DNA of 27,268 nt from a virus, in the IMG/VR virus record IMGVR_UViG_3300046522_000439, positions 1-27,268 of that record; one strand, 5' to 3'. This document shows, one piece after another, positions 7,485 through 14,615 of this stretch (position 1 is the stretch's first letter; each line of letters begins with the position of its first letter). The notes beneath the pieces were generated by a model. That model was not told the DNA's origin, did not search any database, and was given only the letters and a program-made list of their open reading frames with translations. The position numbers and the translations under genes were made by a program.

Positions 7485-8002
7485 CAGGCAGCACTCCGGA
7501 GGTCGGCCGGGGCGGAAGCCGCGGCTTGCTTGCGCGCCAGCTCGGCGCGGATCTGGTGGGTGACGGCGGCGAAGAAGTGGGTTTCGCGCTCGGGCTCGAG
7601 GTGCCAGCGCATGGCGATGACGTGCTGGGCCTGCAGCGCGAGCGGGCGCGTGAAGCCGCCCTGTTCGCTGGCGATCTCGGCGACGGTGTCGAGGCTGGCG
7701 TCGAGCGCCGCCTGCCGGGCGCCAAGCGTTGAGAGGCAGGCGCGCTCGCCCTCGCCGGTGACGATCCATTTCCAGTCGGCGACGATCGCGGCGTAAGTCG
7801 CCAGCTCGGCAGCCGCCGTGGCCTGGTCCATCTTCCCGGTACGGACGCGATCGGGGTAGCGCTTCTGCCGCGAGGCCAGCATGCCCTCGGCCATGGCGAG
7901 GAGATCGGGGTAGTCCCCGGCCGCCCAGGGCGTTCCCTGCGCGTCGATGCCGCGCCAGATGCCCTGGGTGAACCGGTCCATGAAGCTGCGCGGGCGGTTC
8001 AT
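7484..8002 (-). CDS. Conserved-type hypothetical early protein
   Basis: A 172-aa, mainly helical, soluble protein that starts MNRPRSFMDRFTQGIWRG. It contains aromatic-rich stretches (YAAIVADWKWIVTGEGERA) and a long helical C-terminal half ending in an Ala-rich tail. The ATG at 8002 overlaps the primase-helicase stop (ATGA), which fixes the start within a longer open frame. Position directly after the primase-helicase suggests a role in replication or its regulation. No domain is recognised. Confidence 0.72.
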   Translation of the reverse strand: MNRPRSFMDRFTQGIWRGIDAQGTPWAAGDYPDLLAMAEGMLASRQKRYPDRVRTGKMDQATAAAELATYAAIVADWKWIVTGEGERACLSTLGARQAALDASLDTVAEIASEQGGFTRPLALQAQHVIAMRWHLEPERETHFFAAVTHQIRAELARKQAAASAPADLRSAA

Positions 8003-10644
8003 ATGATCCGCTCCGCCTTCTTGGGCTGCTCGAAGACCCAGCAAGACATGACGCGCCCGGCCGGGTTGTTGACGTTTTTGGTCGCCACCCACTTGCGGGA
8101 CTTCGAGTTGCGCAGCAGCTTCTTGAGCTGGTCCATGTTGGGGGGCGCGATGCCGGCGTTGCGGCAGCGCGCCTCGAAGTCGACCAGGTTGACCGCGATC
8201 TGCGTGTCCCGGTCGCGGTGCTGGTTGACCGACTGGCCGTTGGCGTGATCGTCCGGCTTCTCGCGGTCGATCAGGTACTGGACCTTGTCCCAGAAGTCGG
8301 AGACGACGGGGTGGTCTCCGCCGCAGGAGTTCTGGCGATCGAGCGCCATTCCATCGACCAGCGCCAGCGTTTCCTCGATCCACTCGGAGCGGATGTTCGG
8401 GAACAGCGCCTGCAGCGCTTCCACGCCAGCGGCGAGCTGGCTGTGGCACTTGATCGGTCGGGTGTTGTGCAGGCCGTCGACCCGCCTGGGCATGTCCTGG
8501 TCGTGGTGGGCGAAGCGCTCGAAATAGCGGGGCAGGTACTTCGCCTCGCTGCGGATGACGTGGACGATGGTCCCCGACAGTTCCTCGATCGGCCAGCCTT
8601 CCAGCTTTACCGCTGCGGCCTTCGTCGCCGGAGAGAACCGGGACTTGTCGATGTCCATCGACATGAGGCGCTCGAGCACGGCGGGGATCGCGTCGATCCG
8701 CTCGTTCTGCATGAGATAGATGGAACCGAGGAACGGCGGCTCGTTGGTCTCGTAGCCGCCACTCTTCTGGCCGGTGCCGCGCGGCGAGCGGCCGTTGTAG
8801 AGGACCAGCAGCTCGTTGTAGTCGAATTGCTTGTAGCCGCCCCGCTTGTCGTCATCGCGGCCGCCCTCGATCAGGCCGACCGGCAGGTTCGACACCTTCA
8901 TCAGGCTGCGGGCGAGGAAGGCGACGGTGCCCTTGTTCGGGTCGAAGCCTTCGTACCCGGCGCGCCCGGCGAGCTTCCAGAGGAATTCGACCAGAGTGGA
9001 CTTGCCCGAGCCCGGCAGGCCGGTGATCTCGAGGAAGCCGAGCGACTTGTGCCGCTCGCGGATCTGCACCGCGAAAAACGACATCGTGAAAAACGCGAGA
9101 GCGACCAGCCCCTTGGGGCCATAAGCGGTCCACAGGACGGACACCCACTCGAATGCGATCTTGTCCGCATCGTACTGGATTTCGAGCAGGCGCTCGGCAC
9201 TGCGCAGTTTCACGGCCTGCTTGCCGAAGTCGAAATACTTCTCCTGGTTGAGATCGACCAGGCGGCCGTCACGGACGGCCATGTCGCCCAGCAGCCACGC
9301 GCGGTGCGGCGCAGAATATCCGGTGAACGGGACCGGCTCGACCACCTTGAGGCCGCGCGTCTGGTTGCGGATCAGCCGGTCGAGCTGCTCGCCGCTGCCA
9401 GTCCATGTGCCGGCGAAGGCCATCAGCCGCTTCTTGAACTCGCCCGAGTTGGCGCAGGCCGAGGATGAGAACCGTGCCTTGATGGTGGGCTCGGCGCCGG
9501 GGAAGTCGACCTGCAGGAAGTAATTGGTCTCGTCCGCGATCTCGTCGCGTTCACGGTAAAGGAGGCGGAACGCACAGTTGGCGATCTCCTCGATGATGAG
9601 GTTGCGCTTCTCGTCGTCGTCGTAGCTGACCTTGCACCACCACAGGCTGTTGCCGTGGCGGAAGTCGAACGAGGCCAGCTTGCGGCGCTCGTGCAGCATC
9701 TTCGCCTTCTCGCGGGGCGATGCGGCGATGGTGACGGCCCCGTTCCACAGGTAGGTTTCGATCGCGTCGGGGCCGAGCGGGGCGCGATCCTTGTCGCCGC
9801 GCCATTCCAGATGGTCGAGGAGCAGGTCGTTCCAGTCCTTGGTGGTGCCCTCTCCGTCGGGGCGGACCTGCGCGGCGGTGGCTTCCCAGCCTTCCGCCTT
9901 GGCCTGTTTTACGAAGCGGCGGGACCAGCTGACACCAGCCTCGCCGGGGTCGAACGCGAAGACGAGGCGCGGCCGGGTGGCGCGCTGGATGCCCTGCAGT
10001 CCGCCCCGAAGCATTTCGAGGAAGTGCTTCGGCCAGAAGTTGCAGGACATGGCGGAGACGGCGACGAGGTGCGCGCCCTGGTGAAGGGCGGCGGCATTGA
10101 AGATGCCCTCGGTGATCCAGATGTCATCGGCGCGGGCCAGATCCTCGAGGGAGATCTTGGGCGGGATCCAGCAATGCCCACCGGGCTTCCCGCCGGCTGC
10201 GAAGTGGGCCTTCTTTTCGAAGCGCCCCGGCTTGTCGATGATGCGTTCCCAATAGGTGGGGCCGACCGGGAAACGGACGGTGGCGCTGGTCTCGCGCGTC
10301 TTGGGGTCCTGGTAGACCTCTTGAGTGTAGGCGCTCCGCAGCAGCCGCAGGTCGAGGCCCCGCTCGCTGGACAGGTACGCGTCGGCCGAGGCGTGGGGAT
10401 CTGCGTCAGTACGTGGGTGGCGCTTCGACCAGTCTTCGAACAGGTCGGGCAGCAGGTTGCGGACGCTGTCTTCCCACTGGCACTTGCCTTTGCCGCACCG
10501 GACGATCTTCGGCTCTTTGGCCGCGCAGAACACCGAGGACTTCCGGCAATCGGGGCACACGCCCTCCTGCAGCCAGTCTCCGCCGGTCTTCTTGAACTTA
10601 AAGCGGGCCGTCAGGCCCTTTATGACATCGTCCTGCAAGCTCAC
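7999..10644 (-). CDS. Phage primase-helicase (zinc finger, Toprim, P-loop ATPase)
   Basis: An 881-aa replication protein. The N-terminus has a zinc-finger set (C30, C33, C50, C55). A Toprim domain follows, with the TEG glutamate (E179) and FDPGEAG aspartate (D232), then a KDWNDLL motif (269-275) seen in phage primases that hand over to a helicase. The C-terminal half is an ATPase with Walker A ITGLPGSGKST (K548) and a downstream LIEGGRDDD acidic stretch. This is the layout of combined primase-helicases of phages and satellites that start their own replication. It differs from phage P2, which uses a rolling-circle A protein. The GTG at 10644 overlaps the upstream stop (GTGA). It is the largest early gene and the core of the replication module. 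Confidence 0.88.
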   Translation of the reverse strand: MSLQDDVIKGLTARFKFKKTGGDWLQEGVCPDCRKSSVFCAAKEPKIVRCGKGKCQWEDSVRNLLPDLFEDWSKRHPRTDADPHASADAYLSSERGLDLRLLRSAYTQEVYQDPKTRETSATVRFPVGPTYWERIIDKPGRFEKKAHFAAGGKPGGHCWIPPKISLEDLARADDIWITEGIFNAAALHQGAHLVAVSAMSCNFWPKHFLEMLRGGLQGIQRATRPRLVFAFDPGEAGVSWSRRFVKQAKAEGWEATAAQVRPDGEGTTKDWNDLLLDHLEWRGDKDRAPLGPDAIETYLWNGAVTIAASPREKAKMLHERRKLASFDFRHGNSLWWCKVSYDDDEKRNLIIEEIANCAFRLLYRERDEIADETNYFLQVDFPGAEPTIKARFSSSACANSGEFKKRLMAFAGTWTGSGEQLDRLIRNQTRGLKVVEPVPFTGYSAPHRAWLLGDMAVRDGRLVDLNQEKYFDFGKQAVKLRSAERLLEIQYDADKIAFEWVSVLWTAYGPKGLVALAFFTMSFFAVQIRERHKSLGFLEITGLPGSGKSTLVEFLWKLAGRAGYEGFDPNKGTVAFLARSLMKVSNLPVGLIEGGRDDDKRGGYKQFDYNELLVLYNGRSPRGTGQKSGGYETNEPPFLGSIYLMQNERIDAIPAVLERLMSMDIDKSRFSPATKAAAVKLEGWPIEELSGTIVHVIRSEAKYLPRYFERFAHHDQDMPRRVDGLHNTRPIKCHSQLAAGVEALQALFPNIRSEWIEETLALVDGMALDRQNSCGGDHPVVSDFWDKVQYLIDREKPDDHANGQSVNQHRDRDTQIAVNLVDFEARCRNAGIAPPNMDQLKKLLRNSKSRKWVATKNVNNPAGRVMSCWVFEQPKKAERII

Positions 10645-10832
10645 CGTCCGGCGCCCTCGCGGGTGCAGGTGACTTCAATGTCAAAGCCCAGCCAGAGCAG
10701 CCAAATGCGAAAGCCCTTCGCTGTCCGGTCCAACGAACCGTGGTGGATGATAATGCGCTCGACTGCTGCGCGCGGTATGATGTTGGCAGGCAAAGCTTCC
10801 CCCTCGACCGCAGCGCGGCCGTTAAAAATCAC
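10641..10832 (-). CDS. Small hypothetical protein
   Basis: A 63-aa product from a GTG start, with a hydrophobic segment (GFRIWLLWLGFDIEV). Its stop overlaps the primase-helicase GTG, matching the coupling pattern of the operon. The ribosome-binding site is weak and 25 nt separate it from the Ogr-like gene upstream. No family recognised, so the coding call is moderate. Confidence 0.5.
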   Translation of the reverse strand: MIFNGRAAVEGEALPANIIPRAAVERIIIHHGSLDRTAKGFRIWLLWLGFDIEVTCTREGAGR

Positions 10833-10857
10833 TGTTGAGTGGTGGTCCGGTGGCCGG

Positions 10858-11229
10858 TTAGGCCGAGGCGAACATCGTCATCTGGCTATCGTCTGGCCCG
10901 TCGCGGCTAGGCGGCAAGACGTGCGGGATCTGGTCCGCCGGGCACTGCGGCAGGTTAAGGTCTGGCCGGTCGATTAGGCCGGGGTTGAAGCTGTGCACGA
11001 AGACGATCTCGGACATGAAGGTGTGTCCGCAGCCGGTGTTCGTGCAATGCGCATGGAGGTGCTTGACCGTCGCCGTGACCCGCGTGGAACGCCGGATGAA
11101 AGCCGGCGCTTCGCATTTCGGGCAGGTGATGAGCGCGCTGTCCTTGGAGAGCGCGCCACCCGACCGAAGCCGGAATTCCAAGGGTGCATGGATAAGCGGC
11201 CCCCCGCGTAGTACCCCTTCGCCGCTCAT
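10858..11229 (-). CDS. Ogr/Delta-type zinc-finger activator of late transcription
   Basis: A 123-aa protein with the Ogr/Delta signature: CPKCEAPAFIRRS (C36, C39), then TATVKHLHAHCTNTGCGHTF (C62, C67), ending FVHSFNPG. In P2 and P4, Ogr and Delta bind one Zn through such a C-x2-C...C-x4-C set and activate late promoters through RNA polymerase alpha. The 35-residue N-terminal extension before the first cysteine is longer than in P2 Ogr (72 aa), and a later start is possible. The ATG at 11229 overlaps the upstream stop (ATGA), supporting the long form. It lies in the early operon, not beside gene D as in P2. That would couple late tail expression to early transcription. Confidence 0.85.
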   Translation of the reverse strand: MSGEGVLRGGPLIHAPLEFRLRSGGALSKDSALITCPKCEAPAFIRRSTRVTATVKHLHAHCTNTGCGHTFMSEIVFVHSFNPGLIDRPDLNLPQCPADQIPHVLPPSRDGPDDSQMTMFASA

Positions 11230-11684
11230 TTTCGTCCGTCCTCCGCTTCCTTCTGGTCCAGCGTGGCCAGACCGTCCGTCAGGCTTTCGATGGCTTCATG
11301 AACTTCCTGCCGGGCGCGGCGCCTGGCGCGCGGATCGCTCGAGCTGCTGGCCGTGATGAGGGCAGCGACTGCCTCCCCGGTTTCTTTGGCCGCCTTGCCG
11401 GCGACCGCCGCGAGGCAATGATCGGGACCGTCCCGCCCGGCGAGATCGAGCCGCAGCGCGTTGAGGCGGTGAAAGGGTGCGTGATCGCCGCCGTGCTCCA
11501 TGAAGGCGCGGTCAAGGCGCTCGGCGTCGATGAGGCGGATCTCGGTCTCGCAGTCCGGGTCTGACCAGTAGCGAACTGCGCGCTCGGTCACGCCGCAGAT
11601 GGCGGCGCAGCGATCCCAACCGATCCGCCCGGCTATTTCGGTCAGCGTCAGCTGATAGGTGAGAGGCTCGCGGCGCTTCGTCAC
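11226..11684 (-). CDS. CII-like helix-turn-helix regulatory protein
   Basis: A 152-aa protein with an N-terminal HTH (LTLTEIAGRIGWDRCAAICG, then VTERAVRYWSDPD) followed by a segment (HGGDHAPFHRLNAL) reminiscent of phage CII/CP76-type regulators, and a helical, Ala/Arg-rich C-terminus. Such proteins act in the lysis-lysogeny decision. The GTG at 11684 overlaps the Cro-like gene's stop. Being second in the early operon fits a regulator; the CII assignment is by position and HTH only. Confidence 0.62.
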   Translation of the reverse strand: MTKRREPLTYQLTLTEIAGRIGWDRCAAICGVTERAVRYWSDPDCETEIRLIDAERLDRAFMEHGGDHAPFHRLNALRLDLAGRDGPDHCLAAVAGKAAKETGEAVAALITASSSSDPRARRRARQEVHEAIESLTDGLATLDQKEAEDGRK

Positions 11685-12025
11685 AGGGAAGCCCTCTTCA
11701 TTTGCGTTAAGTTATTGCAAGAGACGCGGCCTGCGCGGGCATCTACCCCCACTTGGCGGACACCGACGCGCTGATCGACGCCGGACCAACGAGAGGACGC
11801 CTCCAGCATTTCGACAGGGTAGATATCGGGGCGAATAGAATGACGCGAAACGCCATAGAGCTGCTCGGAAAGCAGCACGAACTCGGCGGGCATTTGCTTG
11901 GACTGATTGATCCAGCGCCACACTTTCGGTTGCGGCACGCCCAGGTCGCGAGCCATCTGACTATCGCTTCCAGCCCGATTTCGGCAGAGGACCAGCGCCT
12001 CGTAGCGGGAGATTTCTTCATCCAT
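11681..12025 (-). CDS. Cro/YdaS-like repressor, first gene of the early operon
   Basis: A 114-aa DNA-binding protein. The HTH is in AGSDSQMARDLGVPQPKVWR, followed by WINQSKQMPAEFVLLSEQLYG and then VSRHSIRPDIYP, the VxRxxIRPDIYP ending typical of Cro/YdaS-type HTH proteins. The C-terminal ~40 residues after this are less typical. The ATG at 12025 lies only 7 nt after a -10 hexamer, suggesting a leaderless mRNA; an open frame runs further upstream into the operators but is not credible. It diverges from the CI-like gene and should compete with it for the operators at 12034-12098. Confidence 0.8.
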   Translation of the reverse strand: MDEEISRYEALVLCRNRAGSDSQMARDLGVPQPKVWRWINQSKQMPAEFVLLSEQLYGVSRHSIRPDIYPVEMLEASSRWSGVDQRVGVRQVGVDARAGRVSCNNLTQMKRASL

Positions 12026-12032
12026 GAAGCGC

Positions 12033-12060
12033 TCTATACAGAACCGTATAGATGGGTCAA
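12033..12060 (-). promoter_or_regulatory. Leftward early promoter (Cro-like operon)
   Basis: On the - strand, TTGACC (12060-12055) and TATAGA (12038-12033) are separated by 16 nt, a near-consensus sigma70-type pair. The ATG of the Cro-like gene begins 8 nt after the -10, so the transcript is predicted to be leaderless or nearly so. Operator 12034-12051 covers the -10. Confidence 0.7.
12034..12051. promoter_or_regulatory. Operator 1: CTATAC-N6-GTATAG
   Basis: A perfect 6-bp inverted repeat with a 6-nt spacer (AGAACC), overlapping the -10 of the leftward early promoter. It matches the site at 12081-12098 in spacing and sequence, so it is most likely bound by the CI-like and/or Cro-like protein to repress the lytic operon. 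Confidence 0.78.
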
Positions 12061-12080
12061 CGAATTTGTAGAGTGTGCCG

Positions 12081-12098
12081 CTATTCAAATTCGTATAG
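12081..12098. promoter_or_regulatory. Operator 2: CTATTC-N6-GTATAG
   Basis: An 18-bp site of the same form as operator 1 with one mismatch in the left arm, overlapping the -10 candidate of the rightward repressor promoter. A weaker third copy may lie between them at 12056-12073 (GTAGAG arm with a GAATTT spacer, reverse orientation). The lower symmetry fits a weaker site for repressor autoregulation. Confidence 0.72.
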
Positions 12099-12099
12099 G
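12094..12099 (+). promoter_or_regulatory. Rightward -10 for the repressor operon
   Basis: TATAGG lies 8 nt before the repressor ATG at 12108, with no good -35 at the proper distance. This resembles a weak maintenance promoter giving a leaderless repressor mRNA. Inference from sequence only. Confidence 0.4.
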
Positions 12100-12107
12100 T
12101 GCCGCGA

Positions 12108-12779
12108 ATGGCTGATATCGTTGGTTCGCGCCTAGAGTGGCTGCTTCAAGATCGTCATAAGAGCCAATCCGCCTTAGCGCGTGATTTGGGCGTTTCGCAG
12201 CCGACTGTCGGCCGCCTGATCTCTGGTGAGACCCGGGAAACGGGCAAGATTATCGAGCTTGCGAGAGCTCTCGGGACCACGCCCGAATATCTCATCGGCG
12301 AAACTGATGATGATGGCCCCTCGGCGCGCGTCGTGCTCGCTGCACCTAGCGACGACGATGATGAGATCGTCGAGATAATGGAACTCGACTTGGCTTTCGG
12401 CATGGGGGGCGGGAGTTATCTAGATCTGCCTGTAAGGCCGAAGGGGCGGAAGTTCGCCCGGGATTGGCTGCGCCTCTACACGAACTCGCCGCCTAGCCGG
12501 ATATTCCTGGCCCGGGGGATTGGGGACTCCATGGCTCCCACGATCCAGAACGATGATGTGGTCATTATTGACACAGCTGAAGATGCGGTACGCATAGGCG
12601 ACCAAATCTGGGCCGTAGCATACGGAAATTTTGGATTGATCAAACGCCTTCGGCCGCTCCCGAGCGGAGGGATCAAGATCATGTCCGACAATCCGCTCGT
12701 TGAATCTGAAATAGCCTACGACGGTGAACTGCATACGATTGGGAAGGTGGTGGCAGTAGTTCGGAAAATGGCAGGCTGA
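12108..12779 (+). CDS. CI-like phage repressor (HTH plus S24 LexA-type domain)
   Basis: A 223-aa repressor. The N-terminal HTH_XRE domain (QSALARDLGVSQPTVGRLIS) binds the operators upstream. The C-terminal S24 peptidase-like domain has the serine motif GIGDSMAPTI (S141) and the general-base lysine in LIKRL (K179), the dyad used for self-cleavage in LexA/CI. No Ala-Gly or Cys-Gly pair is seen in the linker (residues ~60-135); the nearest candidate is FG in DLAFGMGGGS. The ATG at 12108 is preferred over an in-frame GTG at 12099, because the GTG lies inside the -10/operator. Base composition of this and the next two genes appears lower in G+C than the flanks. It maintains lysogeny by repressing the leftward operon. 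Confidence 0.9.
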   Translation: MADIVGSRLEWLLQDRHKSQSALARDLGVSQPTVGRLISGETRETGKIIELARALGTTPEYLIGETDDDGPSARVVLAAPSDDDDEIVEIMELDLAFGMGGGSYLDLPVRPKGRKFARDWLRLYTNSPPSRIFLARGIGDSMAPTIQNDDVVIIDTAEDAVRIGDQIWAVAYGNFGLIKRLRPLPSGGIKIMSDNPLVESEIAYDGELHTIGKVVAVVRKMAG

Positions 12780-13234
12780 TGCCGTTCGACACTCCGCTTC
12801 CGCCTCTATCGCTTGCAGTCGTCGGAATCGAATTCGACAACAGCGACGGATCTAACCGCCGGTTCGCCATGGCTATGTGCAGCATTGGCGATCCAATCGA
12901 GCTACGCTTGGAGCCTAAGAACCCGGCCGACGAAAACGCGGTCGCCGTTTACAATTCAGCGGGAATGCAGCTCGGCTACATCACCTCGATCCGCGCCGTC
13001 CGCATCAGCGCATTGATACGTGAGGGCCGAGAGCTGCAGGCCGTGTTCCAACGCCGCACGGAGTTTGGTGCATGGATCCGGGTGGCATTCGATGGCGAGG
13101 CGCCCGTCCTTACGGCGGCCATGATCGAAGAGAGCAATTCCCCTCGTCCGCATCGGAAGCGCCTCGATTTGGACAGCCAGGTCAGGGATGATGAGCCAGA
13201 TTTCTACCCGGACGAGGTATGGCCGGATGACTGA
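12779..13234 (+). CDS. Stand-alone HIRAN-domain protein
   Basis: A 151-aa protein with a HIRAN domain: LAVVGIEFDN, RRFAMAMCSIGDPIELRLEP, KNPADENAVAVYNSAGMQLG, YITSIRA. The KNPxDxNAVAV....LGYI core is diagnostic. HIRAN domains bind 3' ends of single-stranded DNA and are usually fused to helicases (HLTF/Rad5) or nucleases; here it is alone, followed by an acidic tail (DDEPDFYPDEVWPDD). The ATG overlaps the repressor stop as TGATG, so it is translated with the repressor in the lysogen. Candidate role: surveillance of foreign DNA ends or superinfection immunity. This is inferred from co-expression only. Confidence 0.8.
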   Translation: MPFDTPLPPLSLAVVGIEFDNSDGSNRRFAMAMCSIGDPIELRLEPKNPADENAVAVYNSAGMQLGYITSIRAVRISALIREGRELQAVFQRRTEFGAWIRVAFDGEAPVLTAAMIEESNSPRPHRKRLDLDSQVRDDEPDFYPDEVWPDD

Positions 13235-13245
13235 GGGGGCGAGGC

Positions 13246-13623
13246 ATGAAGTTCATGGTCCAGCTAAAGGCTCGCATCGATCGTTGGTTCGACGAGCAAC
13301 AAGTCGCTCTTGATCAGCGCAAGGCCGAAGAGCGAAGCGGAACGCAAATACTTGATGAAATCGCGCGCAAGGAGCGGCTCGGCGTGGAGGGCCGCCTGCT
13401 GGAGCACTTCAAGGCCTATCGCACAGGTGCGATCGACCTCGACGATTATCGTGCCGAGATCATGTTCGAACGAGAGGGCGTCAAGGAGGCAATGAAGGAC
13501 TTGCGGGCGAACAGGAAGCACATCGCATCCGGTGACTTCGAGGAGCAAATGATGGCTCTTGAAGAGGACTTGGACGATACGGCCTGGCGGCTTGAATGGG
13601 TGAACGAGCAGCGAAATAATTAA
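13246..13623 (+). CDS. Charged alpha-helical protein of the lysogenic operon
   Basis: A 125-aa, strongly charged protein that appears to be almost wholly helical, with long E/K/R/D-rich stretches (DEQQVALDQRKAEERSG; FEEQMMALEEDLDDTAWRLE) suggestive of coiled coils. It has no signal peptide or membrane segment. It follows the HIRAN gene after 11 nt with a purine-rich GAGGGGGCGAGG ribosome-binding region, so it is probably co-transcribed with the repressor. Its TAA overlaps the convergent gene D stop by 4 nt. No family recognised. Confidence 0.72.
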   Translation: MKFMVQLKARIDRWFDEQQVALDQRKAEERSGTQILDEIARKERLGVEGRLLEHFKAYRTGAIDLDDYRAEIMFEREGVKEAMKDLRANRKHIASGDFEEQMMALEEDLDDTAWRLEWVNEQRNN

Positions 13624-14615
13624 ACGCTTTCCAGCGAAATCCGCTGCTTGATGCCCGCGTTGCCCATGCTCGTATCGATCGACGCCACCAGCCATTGGAC
13701 GGCGTCGATCTTCGGGTTCCAGCCCGATAGCGTCACCCGCAGATTTGTCTGCAGGCGGGTGTCGGCGACAGCCAGCTCGTACTCGAACTGGTAGACGCCC
13801 CGCTTGCGCTTCGACGCCTCGGCCTCGGCCGCCTGTTTCGCCTCGGCCTCGCTGGCATAATTCCGCTTCAGGCGCTTCGCCTTGCTGCCGCCCGTAGAGA
13901 CCTTTTTGCGCTTCCCGCTGTCCTGGTCGTGCCAGGTGGCCTCGGCGCCGTCGTAGTCATCGCGCTGGGCGCGGGTGAAGCGCCAGGACCAGCCATCGCG
14001 CTTGGTCAGGGTGACGGCCGCCAGTTCCCTGCCGCTGGCGGTGGTGGTGCTGCCGATCGGCATGAAGACGAGCTTGCGGTCCTTCCACGTCGCGACGGCG
14101 TCGTAGCGGCTCCCGAGATCCTTCACGAGCACCATGTCGCTCTTGCCGTGCTGGTCGAGCGCCGCGACGGCCTTGCCCGCGAGATCGGAGTGGACCTGCG
14201 CCGTGATTGCGTTGCGGCTCGCGATCTGCTCGAGGATCGCGCCGAGGGTGGTGTCCTTCCACACCTGCGTCCGCCGCTTGCGGTAATCGCCGTTGAGGTC
14301 GGCCGAGCGGGCAGTGATCCGGATCTGGTCGGGCGGGCCGGTCGGTTCTACCTCGTCCACGGTGAAGCGGCCCTTGTCGACCAGGCCAACAGGCACGCTC
14401 GAGCCCGAGATCCAGCCCAGCGCGAGCGACAACACCTTGCCCGGCTCGGGAATGTCGAGCTTGCCGTCCGCGTTCTGCAGGGTGAGCGACAGCTCGTCGG
14501 CCTCGCCGCCGCGCTTCTCCGACAGCGACAGCTCGACGAACCGCGGATTGATCTTGTCCGCCAGATCCGCGCCGTCCAGCGTGAGCCGCAGCCCGGCGAT
14601 GTTCGCGTCTGCCAT
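13620..14615 (-). CDS. Late control D protein (tail baseplate hub, GpD)
   Basis: A 331-aa P2 GpD-type protein, the central hub of the contractile-tail baseplate (gp27-like fold). It has ADKINPRFVELSLSEKRGGEAD near the N-terminus and GPPDQIRITARSADLNG, RKRRTQVWKDTTLGAILEQI in the middle, all typical of phage late control D proteins. A Lys/Ala-rich segment (residues ~235-275) precedes the last beta domain. Its ATG overlaps the U gene stop as TGATG. It is the last gene of the late tail operon and meets the lysogenic operon tail-to-tail at 13620-13623. Confidence 0.93.
   Translation of the reverse strand: MADANIAGLRLTLDGADLADKINPRFVELSLSEKRGGEADELSLTLQNADGKLDIPEPGKVLSLALGWISGSSVPVGLVDKGRFTVDEVEPTGPPDQIRITARSADLNGDYRKRRTQVWKDTTLGAILEQIASRNAITAQVHSDLAGKAVAALDQHGKSDMVLVKDLGSRYDAVATWKDRKLVFMPIGSTTTASGRELAAVTLTKRDGWSWRFTRAQRDDYDGAEATWHDQDSGKRKKVSTGGSKAKRLKRNYASEAEAKQAAEAEASKRKRGVYQFEYELAVADTRLQTNLRVTLSGWNPKIDAVQWLVASIDTSMGNAGIKQRISLESV

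Noticed and set aside
8003-8449. Upstream extension of the 172-aa early gene
   Set aside because: It overlaps the primase-helicase gene in another frame; the ATGA overlap at 8002 defines the start.
12099-12107. GTG start for the repressor
   Set aside because: It lies within the -10/operator sequence; the ATG three codons later fits the HTH N-terminus and the promoter layout.
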